Below, piece after piece: positions 15,244-22,935 of a stretch of DNA of 36,446 nt. Made by a program: the position numbers and the translations under genes. The first letter of the stretch is position 1. Every line of letters starts with the position of its first letter. The notes under the pieces are model-generated. The model made no database searches, was not told where the DNA came from, and was given only the letters and a program-made list of their open reading frames with translations. The stretch is from Bacteroidetes bacterium UBA4416 (GTDB taxonomy: Bacteria > Bacteroidota > Bacteroidia > B-17B0 > Aurantibacillaceae), in the NCBI GenBank assembly GCA_002390745.1, contig DGQK01000036.1, positions 1 through 36,446 of the forward strand, in the 5' to 3' direction.

Positions 15244-16503
15244 TTACAGTGCCTGCGAGAAGCCTTCACGGATCTTATCCGCTGCATATTCTCCACCGTA
15301 TAATTTGTCTTTGATTTTCGAGAAGCTCTCCACGGTATATTTTACGTCTTCCAGCGTGTGTGTTGCTGTAGGGATCAAACGCAGAATGATCATGCCTTTA
15401 GGGATTACCGGGTAAACCACCATAGAGCAGAAGATGCCGAAGTTCTCGCGCAGGTCGATGACCATGTTGGTAGCTTCGGGAATAGAGCCGCGCATGTATA
15501 CCGGTGTTACCATGGTATTGGTGATCCCGATATCGAAACCGGCATCCACCAGGCCTTTCTGAAGGGCATTGGCGATCTCCCATAATTTGGTGCGGTATTC
15601 GGGATGTTTATTTAACAATTCCAGGCGTTTCAGCAAGCCGTATACCAAAGGCATCGGCAGGGATTTCGCGAAGATCTGCGAACGCATGTTATAGCGCAGG
15701 TAAGTAATGATCTCTTTGGTAGAGCTGATAAAGCCACCGATGAGGGCGAATGACTTGGCGAATGTCCCGAAGTACACATCCACACCATCCTGGCAGCCTT
15801 GCTGCTCCCCTGTTCCACCGCCGTTAGGCCCCATGGTGCCGATGCCGTGCGCATCGTCCACAAATAAGCGGAAATTATATTTTTTCTTCAGCTCAACGAG
15901 TTCTTTCAGTTTGCCTTGTGTGCCGCGCATCCCGAATACACCTTCCGTGATCACGAGGATACCGCCTCCTGTTGTTTCCACCAGTTTTTTAGCACGCTCC
16001 AGCTGTTTTTCGCAATCTTCGATGTCGTTGTGCTTGAATACAAAACGCTTGCCCATGTGCAGGCGCACACCGTCGAGGATACAGGCGTGGCTTTCTGCAT
16101 CGTAAACGATCACGTCCCTTCTGTCTACGAGGGAGTCGATCGCTGATACCATGGCCTGGTAACCGAAGTTGCACAGGATGGTGTCTTCTTTCTGAACCAG
16201 CTTCGACAGGCCTTTTTCGAGCTCCTCGTGCAGGTCGGAGTTTCCGCTCATCATCCGGGCGCCCATTGGCAGGGCGAGGCCGAATTTAGCGGCTCCTTCC
16301 GCATCGGCTTGCCTTACTTCGGGGTGATTTGCCAGCCCCAGGTAGTTGTTTAAGCTCCAGTTCAACAGCGACTTGCCCCTGAAATTCATGTGTGGCCCCA
16401 CGTCGCCTTCCAGCTTTGGAAAGGTAAAGTAGCCGTGTGATTCTTTGGAGTGCTCGCCGATCGGCCCCATGTTTTGCTTGATCTTCTCGAAGATATCTTT
16501 CAT
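15244..16503 (-). CDS. Alpha-oxoamine synthase family enzyme (serine palmitoyltransferase / cysteate acyltransferase / KBL-like)
   Basis: 419 residues, PLP-dependent. This family condenses an amino acid with an acyl thioester, with loss of CO2. Motifs: NWSLNNYLGLANHPEV (48-63), PMGARMMSGNSDLHEELE (79-96), the PLP-stacking His in ESHA (H139), DDAHGIGTMG (D217, H219) and the Schiff-base lysine in TFAKSFALIGGF (K250). All are intact and the length is standard. In Bacteroidota such enzymes start sphingolipid synthesis (serine) or sulfonolipid/capnine synthesis (cysteate), or act as 2-amino-3-ketobutyrate CoA ligase. The sequence does not decide between these. No acyl carrier or ketoreductase gene is adjacent. 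Confidence 0.9.
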   Translation of the reverse strand: MKDIFEKIKQNMGPIGEHSKESHGYFTFPKLEGDVGPHMNFRGKSLLNWSLNNYLGLANHPEVRQADAEGAAKFGLALPMGARMMSGNSDLHEELEKGLSKLVQKEDTILCNFGYQAMVSAIDSLVDRRDVIVYDAESHACILDGVRLHMGKRFVFKHNDIEDCEKQLERAKKLVETTGGGILVITEGVFGMRGTQGKLKELVELKKKYNFRLFVDDAHGIGTMGPNGGGTGEQQGCQDGVDVYFGTFAKSFALIGGFISSTKEIITYLRYNMRSQIFAKSLPMPLVYGLLKRLELLNKHPEYRTKLWEIANALQKGLVDAGFDIGITNTMVTPVYMRGSIPEATNMVIDLRENFGIFCSMVVYPVIPKGMIILRLIPTATHTLEDVKYTVESFSKIKDKLYGGEYAADKIREGFSQAL

Positions 16504-16557
16504 ATCAATTATTGAATTTGTAAATTACGAATTAAGGCGTTGTATTTTTTTGAGCTG

Positions 16558-16565
16558 CAAAAGTA
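16558..16565 (-). promoter_or_regulatory. -7 promoter box (TACTTTTG) of the alpha-oxoamine synthase gene
   Basis: Exact TAnnTTTG on the minus strand, 55 bp before the ATG. It lies just beyond the stop of the NlpC/P60 gene, so the synthase probably has its own promoter. Confidence 0.45.
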
Positions 16566-16571
16566 ATAAAA

Positions 16572-17345
16572 TTATATGATTTTTTTGATGACCCGGAGCA
16601 TGTGCGAGTACTTTTTGGTGTCGGAATGGAAAATGCCATAATGATCGAACTTATCGACACGAACGCTTCCGCTGGCATGAATAATTTGCTGATTATCAAG
16701 GACTATACCCACATGAACGATGTTTCCCAGGTCGTTATCAAAAAAGGCGAGGTCGCCCGGCTCCGCTTCTTCCACAAAGCTGAGGGGTGAGCCGAACTCT
16801 ACCTGCTGGCTGGCATCGCGTGGCAGCTTATAGCCGTTGAGCTTGTATACCAGCTGTACAAAGCCGGAGCAGTCGATGCCGAAAGGGCTGCGGCCTCCCC
16901 AAAGGTAAGGGGCATTCAGAAAGAGGTAAGCCGTATCGATCAGGTCTTTCACCTGTTTTTGTGCGTCGGTGTTGGTGAGCTGCCCTTCAAATAGAAAACG
17001 ATGCCCGCCGACGAGGCACACCTGATCCTTTATGCCGGGCAGAACGGCGCCAATGGTGAGCGGAAATACGGAATGGGTATCCTGGTTGCTGATAACCTGG
17101 ATGAGCTCGGAGCTTAGCCTGCTGCCTTCGTAGTCCTTAAAACCGGCGGCGGAGAGCGGCGTGTGTTGCTTCGCGCTGATCCAGCAGGGATAGCGGTCGT
17201 AGGAAGTGACGATAGAAAGCCAGTCTTCCCTGTCCTCAACCACTTCATAGGTTTCGCCGAACAGGAGCTGCGTTACCATTTCACTGGTGCTGGCAGGTTC
17301 CTTCCGGCAAGGGACAATACTCAGAGAGCAGATTCCAAAACTCAT
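16572..17345 (-). CDS. NlpC/P60-family peptidase with N-terminal SH3-like domains
   Basis: 257 residues. The N-terminal part (about 1-120) has bacterial SH3-like beta segments (FGETYEVVEDREDWLSIVTSYDRYPCWI) thought to bind cell-wall peptides. The C-terminal part is an NlpC/P60 papain-like fold with Cys159 (GIDCSGFVQLVY), His211 (HVGIVLD) and His223 (IIHASG). Such enzymes cut the gamma-D-Glu-diamino-acid bond in peptidoglycan stem peptides. There is no obvious signal peptide (MSFGICSLSIVPCRKEP), so it may act on recycled muropeptides in the cytoplasm, like YkfC-type enzymes. It is divergent from the ABC exporter gene; the next gene downstream has its own -7 box. Confidence 0.9.
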   Translation of the reverse strand: MSFGICSLSIVPCRKEPASTSEMVTQLLFGETYEVVEDREDWLSIVTSYDRYPCWISAKQHTPLSAAGFKDYEGSRLSSELIQVISNQDTHSVFPLTIGAVLPGIKDQVCLVGGHRFLFEGQLTNTDAQKQVKDLIDTAYLFLNAPYLWGGRSPFGIDCSGFVQLVYKLNGYKLPRDASQQVEFGSPLSFVEEAEPGDLAFFDNDLGNIVHVGIVLDNQQIIHASGSVRVDKFDHYGIFHSDTKKYSHMLRVIKKII

Positions 17346-17450
17346 CAGGTAAATGTAAAGCTTTGACGGGCATGTATCAAGTGAAGAAGGATTTAGTTAT
17401 CCACCGCCCATTATTAATTCAAATTTCACCAGCGGTTTGAACAATAACTG

Positions 17451-17458
17451 TAATTTTG
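17451..17458 (+). promoter_or_regulatory. -7 promoter box (TAATTTTG) of the ABC exporter
   Basis: Exact TAnnTTTG, 43 bp before the ATG at 17501. It argues against the ATG at 17456, which would lie inside the box. The nearest upstream TTTG is only 11 bp away, too close for a normal -33. Confidence 0.45.
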
Positions 17459-17500
17459 GTGTTTTCAGCACATCATTCATATTTTTGCTCTCTATTTCCT

Positions 17501-19270
17501 ATGAAAATCCTTTATTCTTATCTCAAGCAACATAAAAACCTCCTCTTTTTAGCCCTGGTCCTGGCGGCCATCAACCAGTGTTTTTCTCTTTGCGATTCTA
17601 TTATTACCGGGAAACTCATCAATAAATTCGGAGAAGCGCATACTGACGACAGTGGCTATTACTGGCGCGTGGGTGCTTCACTGTCCGAATTTATGAGTAA
17701 CCTGATCGTGTTTATCGGGCTCTCGATCGGAGCGGCCTTTATGTCGCGCGTGGCCAAAAATTTCCAGGATTATTTCACCAACATCATCATTCAGCGTACC
17801 GGCGCACAGATGTATACCGACGGCATCAAAAAGGCCTTATCGCTACCGTATAAAGATTTTGAAGATCAGCGCAGCGGCGAAACCCTCGGCAAGCTCCAGA
17901 AGGTGAAATCGGATACGGAAAAATTCGTGAACCTCTTCATCTCGCTGATATTCCAGTCCATCATCGGCATCATCTTCGTGTTCGTTTATGCCATCAACAT
18001 TCACTGGCTGCTGGGGCCTCTATACTTATGTACGGTACCGATCATTGCTGTTGTAAGCTCTTTCCTGGGCAAGAAGATCAAAAAGATCTCGAAAGAAATC
18101 CTGGGCGAAACCACAGCCCTGGCCGGTGCTACTACCGAATCGCTGCGCAATATTGAGCTGGTGAAAAGCCTCGGCCTGATCGAGCAGGAAGAGAAACGCC
18201 TGAATGCCACCACGCTGAAAATTCTGGGCCTTGAGCTGAAGAAAGTACGCTTTGTGCGTTCTCTGAGCTTTATACAAGGCACCACGGTGCACCTGGTGCG
18301 CAGTGCGCTCATTTTCTGCCTCTATTGCTTCGTGTTCGACGGCATCATTAAAGTGGGCGACCTCATTACGCTGATGTTCTTCTCCTTCTTTATCTTCAAC
18401 CCATTGCAGGAGCTAGGCAACATGATTGCCGTATATAACGAAACCAAGGTGAGCATGGACAATTTTGCAAAGCTTGTCAACTCACCGTCAGAGGAAGTTC
18501 CCGAATCTCCTTCCAAACTGGGCGACATCAAAGATGTGCATTACGAAAACGTTTCTTTCGGACATAACGAGAAGAACGGTTACGCGGTACAGAACATCAA
18601 TATCCACATCAACAGCGGTGAAACGGTTGCCTTTGTGGGGCCGAGCGGCAGCGGAAAAACCACGTTGGTAAAATTATTACTGGGCTTATACAAACCGAAT
18701 ATCGGAAAAGTACTTTACAACAATATCGAATCCACAGACATTAACCTCACCGAGCTGCGCCGCCAACTGGGCCTGGTATCGCAGGATTCGCAACTGTTTA
18801 GCGGTACCATCAAAGACAATTTATTGTTTACCAAGCCGAACGCCACCGACGAAGAAGTGATCGAGGTACTGACGAAGGCCGCCTGCAATCCGTTGCTGAA
18901 CCGCGCGGCAGATGGTATTTACACCACCATTGGCGAAGGCGGCATTAAGCTCAGCGGCGGCGAAAAACAGCGCTTGTCCATTGCGCGCGCCCTCTTAAGA
19001 AACCCGAATTTGCTCATTTTCGATGAAGCCACTTCTGCGCTCGACTCGATTACAGAAGAAGAGATCACCAAAACCATCCGAGATATTTCCTCCAAACAAA
19101 ACCAGATCACGGTGCTGATTGCGCACCGTTTGTCGACCATTATGCATGCGGATAAAATCTACGTTCTGGAGCAGGGAAAAATCATCGAGGAAGGAAAACA
19201 CGATGACCTCCTGGCGGAGAAAGGCCTTTACTATGCGATGTGGAGGCAACAGATCGGGGAAAGAAAATAG
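17501..19270 (+). CDS. ABC exporter half-transporter, MsbA/multidrug type (TMD-NBD fusion)
   Basis: 589 residues from the ATG at 17501. A six-helix type IV exporter membrane domain (about 15-320) is fused to an ATPase domain with Walker A GPSGSGKTT (380-388), a Q-loop (LVSQDSQLF), signature LSGGEKQRLSIARALL, Walker B LLIFDEATSALDS and H-loop LIAHRLST. It should work as a homodimer in the inner membrane, exporting a lipid or drug-like substrate; lipid A flipping as in MsbA is possible but unproven. The coupling segment EDQRSGETLGKLQKVKSD is typical of the family. It is a single gene, divergent from the NlpC/P60 gene. No terminator is obvious downstream. Confidence 0.93.
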   Translation: MKILYSYLKQHKNLLFLALVLAAINQCFSLCDSIITGKLINKFGEAHTDDSGYYWRVGASLSEFMSNLIVFIGLSIGAAFMSRVAKNFQDYFTNIIIQRTGAQMYTDGIKKALSLPYKDFEDQRSGETLGKLQKVKSDTEKFVNLFISLIFQSIIGIIFVFVYAINIHWLLGPLYLCTVPIIAVVSSFLGKKIKKISKEILGETTALAGATTESLRNIELVKSLGLIEQEEKRLNATTLKILGLELKKVRFVRSLSFIQGTTVHLVRSALIFCLYCFVFDGIIKVGDLITLMFFSFFIFNPLQELGNMIAVYNETKVSMDNFAKLVNSPSEEVPESPSKLGDIKDVHYENVSFGHNEKNGYAVQNINIHINSGETVAFVGPSGSGKTTLVKLLLGLYKPNIGKVLYNNIESTDINLTELRRQLGLVSQDSQLFSGTIKDNLLFTKPNATDEEVIEVLTKAACNPLLNRAADGIYTTIGEGGIKLSGGEKQRLSIARALLRNPNLLIFDEATSALDSITEEEITKTIRDISSKQNQITVLIAHRLSTIMHADKIYVLEQGKIIEEGKHDDLLAEKGLYYAMWRQQIGERK

Positions 19271-19453
19271 GCTTTTTATGACCCGGAGTTTCGACTACGA
19301 TCAACTATCGAATGAATGATATACTCCATTTTGTAACTAAAAACCTAACGGTATCCGGCTGATACGAGAGAAATCAAATAGATAACTCAGATCCCGTCCG
19401 GACGGCCTGCCATAGAGAGTCGAAAATAAATAGGTAGCAGAGCCGAGCCTAAG

Positions 19454-19924
19454 CTACTCCGCAAACATCACCAGCATGGGCTGCTCAATGGTATACACTC
19501 CATCATTGCCCATGAGGAAGAAAGGAACTTTGACCGTAAAGGTATTGTTGATGAGCAAGCTGACCTGGACCATGATTTTGCCTTTGACCTTGCTATCATA
19601 ATAAGCCGTATTGGCAGAGGTGTAGCTCTCGTATTTCACTTCGATGTCGTCGCTGCCGGCAAAGTCGCGGAGCTCCTTCGACATATCGGAAAACGCATCG
19701 GTGAAGGGCTTTAAAAGCTTCAGGCTATCTGATTTGTTTTTCAGCTTTTTGCCCTGGCTGATCGCGGGCAGATTTAGCAGGGAAAGGTAATAGGCGGAGT
19801 CTTTAAGGCTGACGGCCTCGAAGTTTTTCATCAGCAGAGTATCGATGCTACGGAACGTGGGCTGCGCCCGGGATGCAGGAGCCAGGAGGCAAAAGAGGAT
19901 GAGGCTATAGATGACGGACTTCAT
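19454..19924 (-). CDS. Small secreted protein of unknown function
   Basis: 156 residues. A clear signal peptide (MKSVIYSLILFCLLAPASRA, then QPTF) marks it as periplasmic or outer-membrane directed. The mature part has a helical first half (LKDSAYYLSLLNLP; a lysine- and serine-rich stretch) and a beta-rich second half (VKYESYTSANTAYYDSKVKGKIMVQVSLLINN). The layout resembles NTF2-like or DUF4440-like small domains but no signature is decisive, so I make no functional call. It overlaps the 3' end of the glycosyltransferase gene by 20 bp, so it is almost certainly the last gene of a pafA-glycosyltransferase-this gene operon. Confidence 0.8.
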   Translation of the reverse strand: MKSVIYSLILFCLLAPASRAQPTFRSIDTLLMKNFEAVSLKDSAYYLSLLNLPAISQGKKLKNKSDSLKLLKPFTDAFSDMSKELRDFAGSDDIEVKYESYTSANTAYYDSKVKGKIMVQVSLLINNTFTVKVPFFLMGNDGVYTIEQPMLVMFAE

Positions 19925-21077
19925 TGAACAAGGTGATCAGTTTCTGTTTTTCCTGCGGCCAGTTATTTTGTAAAGCGGCCTGTTGCGTATTATTCCTGCA
20001 CTGCGTATAAGCCTCCGAATTCAGAAAGGCTTCGATCTGGCTGGCAATATGCTCCGGCTCATGATTTTCAATAAATGTGCCAATGTTGTAGTGAGTCACC
20101 AGGCGCTCTATTTCCGGCAAACGGGAAGCCAGCACCGGAATTCCGGCATGGATGTAATCAAATACTTTATTCGGCAGGCTAAAATGGTAGTTCAGGTTGG
20201 TATCTTTATCGATCGTTACTCCAAGGTCGGCATTCAGGGTGTATTGCCTGAGCTCACGCGCCGGCATTTTGTCTATAAACAGGACCTGATGTGTTAATTC
20301 AAAACGCTGTACCTGTTCTTTGAGTTGTGCAATCACATCCCCACTTCCGATAATCAATAAGAGGTACCGGCGATCGAGGTAGCGGAAGGCCTCCACCAGT
20401 TCTTCGGCGCCGCGCTGCACGTTGATCCCCGCGCCCTGGAGGATGATGATCTTCCTGTCTTCCGGAAGGCTCAGGTCTTTCCTGCTTTTCAAATGATCGG
20501 GTTTACGGTAGTCGGGAATATTCCTCACCGCGATGAAAGGCACGTTGTATTTTTCTCTAAAATAAGCGGCGATGCTTTCGTTCACGGTAATCGCATACGT
20601 TAACTTCGGCACAATGCGTTCTTCAAGGCGCTCCCAGATCTTCTTCTTTGCCGGATTGGCCTGCAACTCCGGAACCTCGCAGAAAATTTCGTGGCTGTCG
20701 TATATCAGCGGAATGCCTTTCAGCTTTGAGACGAGGTAATTCGGTCCGAGGGTATCGAGGTCGTTGGCCAGCAGGAGATCGGCTTTGCGAAATAACAACA
20801 CAAAGAACAATCGCAGATTGAAAAAGAAATAGAACTGAGGGCCTTGCTCGAAGAGCAGCTTCATGCGCTTACAGGCGTAGGCACGAGGAGCCAATGGCTG
20901 CGAGCTTCTTTGTTTCCGCCCTACAAGCAATACCTCATAACCGAGTTCGGTCAATACATCACAGCTTCGCGCCACCCGTTGATCGGTAGACAGGTCATTG
21001 ATCACAGACACAGTCACCCTGAGCCGGGGTTTAAGTCCCTGCCCGGAAGCTATCGTGTTGTAAGCAGGTCCAGCCAT
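19905..21077 (-). CDS. Glycosyltransferase, GT-B fold, family 4-like (glycosyl transferases group 1)
   Basis: 390 residues, cytoplasmic or membrane-associated. The N-terminal Rossmann domain has VSVINDLSTDQRVARSCDVL and LIYDSHEIFCEVPELQ. The C-terminal domain has IILQGAGINVQRGAEELVEAF, LLLIIGSGD and the nucleotide-sugar-binding KVFDYIHAGIPVLASRLPEIERLV. These are typical of retaining GT4 enzymes that build lipopolysaccharide, capsule or glycoprotein glycans; donor and acceptor cannot be read. It starts 2 bp after the pafA stop and overlaps the next gene by 20 bp. Confidence 0.9.
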   Translation of the reverse strand: MAGPAYNTIASGQGLKPRLRVTVSVINDLSTDQRVARSCDVLTELGYEVLLVGRKQRSSQPLAPRAYACKRMKLLFEQGPQFYFFFNLRLFFVLLFRKADLLLANDLDTLGPNYLVSKLKGIPLIYDSHEIFCEVPELQANPAKKKIWERLEERIVPKLTYAITVNESIAAYFREKYNVPFIAVRNIPDYRKPDHLKSRKDLSLPEDRKIIILQGAGINVQRGAEELVEAFRYLDRRYLLLIIGSGDVIAQLKEQVQRFELTHQVLFIDKMPARELRQYTLNADLGVTIDKDTNLNYHFSLPNKVFDYIHAGIPVLASRLPEIERLVTHYNIGTFIENHEPEHIASQIEAFLNSEAYTQCRNNTQQAALQNNWPQEKQKLITLFNEVRHL

Positions 21078-21079
21078 AT

Positions 21080-22717
21080 TTACTTAGAAAATAAGTCCTC
21101 CAGTGGTTTTCCGGTAGTTCCGTTGGGAAACGACATGTGCAGCATCATGGAAACGGTTGGAGCAATGTCCACCACATTGACTTTTTTCACCGAGCTGCCT
21201 TTGGGGATCCCGGCGCCGTAAAAAATCACGGGCACGTGTGTATCGTAGCTGTAGGAAGCGCCATGTGTGGTGCCTTTGCTCATGTATTCCATCCAGGCCG
21301 GATTATAGGAAAATGCCACGTTGCCGCTCCGCACATGGTTATAGCCTTTCTGGATCAGGTATTTGAAAGAGTTGTCGGTAAAGCTCTCATACCTCAATAC
21401 ATCGGAAGGATACGCTTCCGCCACACCTTTGATGCCTAAGAGGTAATCGGCAAGCTTATGCTCTACCTGGGTTTTGTCTAATTTCAGAGCAGCCAGCTTA
21501 CTCTCATTCAGAAACACCTGCTGGTTCACCATCTTCAAAATCAGGCTATCGCCAAACACGGACTGGCAATAGGCCTTGAGCATCTTTGAAAGCTCTTCCT
21601 CATTGATGTACCCGCCAGGGATCTTCAGGTCTTTCAGGTGTGCGGGCACATCGCAGGCCCCGTGATCGGCGGTGAGAAAGATCATGTAGTTTTCCTTTCC
21701 TACGGTCTCATCGAGGGTGTTCAGCAATTCCTCAAGGTCTTTGTCGAGGCGCAGGTATACATCTTCTACCTCCACACTGCGTGGCCCGTAATAGTGGCCT
21801 ACGTAATCGGTAGATGAGAAACTGACGCAAAGCATATCGGTGTATTTGCCTTTCCCAAGGTTTTCGGCCTTCAGGCAGGCAATGGCGAGGTCTTTGGTGA
21901 TAGTATTCCCATGCGGCGTCGATTTTAAAATCTCATAATCATTTGCGGCGAGTTGCCTGCTGTACTCGTAAGGAAAAATGGCCGTGTCTTTTTTATTTGG
22001 CGCCTTTTCATAATTGTTTTTATCGGCGATGCTTTCATCGTAAGTGTTTAAAGGATACAGCGTGTTCCAGCCTTTCAGAAGGTATTCGCGGGCCAGCTGC
22101 CGGTTATTGAATTCGTTGAGCCAGGCAGGAAGCTCGTTGACATAATGCGAACTCGAAATAAATTTGCCGATGCTGCCATCAAACCAAAATGCGGCATTGG
22201 CGCTATGACCCGCCGGTAAAATAGAGCTACGGTCTTTCAGTGAAATGCCAAACACTTTGGCATGCTGGCCGGTGGCGAGTTTCAGCTCATCGCCAATCGT
22301 GGTTACCAGCATGTTTTTCGGCGACATCAGTCCGGCTTTGCTTTGCGTGCCCACCGGCGTCACTGCCTTGTCATCGGTGCAGTAAATCATCTGACCGGTT
22401 TCTTTATTAAACCAATCGTTGGAAATAATACCATGGGTGGCCGGGCTGGTGCCCGTATAAATGGAGGCATGGCCGGGGCCGGTATAGGTAGGCACATAGT
22501 TGTAATGCGCGTTCCTGAAAAAATAGCCTTCGTTGATCAGCTTTTTAAAACCGCCGTTTCCGTATTTAGTCCAGTAACGGTAAATGTAATCGTGGCGCAT
22601 CTGGTCTACTACAATGCCCACTACCAGCTTCGGTTGTTTAAGCTCTGCGCCGGCCCCTGATTTTTTTTGAGCGAATGCAAATTGGGAAAGGAGTAAAAGG
22701 ACAAGGATTTTTTTCAT
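21080..22717 (-). CDS. pafA: PafA-type alkaline phosphatase, secreted
   Basis: 545 residues with a signal peptide (MKKILVLLLLSQFAFA). The active site follows PafA of Elizabethkingia closely: metal ligands D38, D304, H308, D351, H352 and H485, nucleophile T79 (YTGPGHAS), N100, and the phosphate-contacting pair K161/R163 (LKDRSS). After residue 160 each is one less than the published PafA numbering as I recall it. This is a constitutive, calcium-tolerant, Zn-dependent phosphomonoesterase that releases phosphate from organic phosphate in the periplasm. It heads an operon with a glycosyltransferase and a small secreted protein. No pho-box-like element is seen; a repeat cluster lies about 50 bp upstream. 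Confidence 0.96.
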   Translation of the reverse strand: MKKILVLLLLSQFAFAQKKSGAGAELKQPKLVVGIVVDQMRHDYIYRYWTKYGNGGFKKLINEGYFFRNAHYNYVPTYTGPGHASIYTGTSPATHGIISNDWFNKETGQMIYCTDDKAVTPVGTQSKAGLMSPKNMLVTTIGDELKLATGQHAKVFGISLKDRSSILPAGHSANAAFWFDGSIGKFISSSHYVNELPAWLNEFNNRQLAREYLLKGWNTLYPLNTYDESIADKNNYEKAPNKKDTAIFPYEYSRQLAANDYEILKSTPHGNTITKDLAIACLKAENLGKGKYTDMLCVSFSSTDYVGHYYGPRSVEVEDVYLRLDKDLEELLNTLDETVGKENYMIFLTADHGACDVPAHLKDLKIPGGYINEEELSKMLKAYCQSVFGDSLILKMVNQQVFLNESKLAALKLDKTQVEHKLADYLLGIKGVAEAYPSDVLRYESFTDNSFKYLIQKGYNHVRSGNVAFSYNPAWMEYMSKGTTHGASYSYDTHVPVIFYGAGIPKGSSVKKVNVVDIAPTVSMMLHMSFPNGTTGKPLEDLFSK

Positions 22718-22760
22718 TCTGATGGGTTGTGTATTTTTTTTTAATGAAGGATATGCTATC

Positions 22761-22872
22761 GTTGACTTCGAGAGCCTCAGTCAACGGTTGGTGGCCGAGG
22801 CTCCCGAAGTCAACGGTTGGTGGCTGAGGCTCCCGAAGTCAACGGTTGGTGGCTGAGGCTCTCGAAGCCACC
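22761..22872. repeat. 29-bp tandem repeats with an inverted half copy
   Basis: Three direct copies of a 29-bp unit containing GTCAACGGTTGGTGGC and GAGGCTCCCGAA span about 22780-22866. The cluster is bounded by a perfect 14-bp inverted repeat, TTCGAGAGCCTCAG at 22767-22780 against 22853-22866. The whole can fold into one large stem. It lies between the pafA start and the stop of the dehydratase gene. Confidence 0.85.
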
Positions 22873-22935
22873 ATGGAAATTTCAACATTTTTCTTCTCCG
22901 CCTGACAAAATATCCAAAACACATTGTTACCTGTT

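Noticed and set aside
19394..19405. Self-complementary CCGTCCGGACGG in the gap after the ABC exporter
   Set aside because: An isolated 12-bp palindrome without loop or T-tract; too short to call a terminator or operator.
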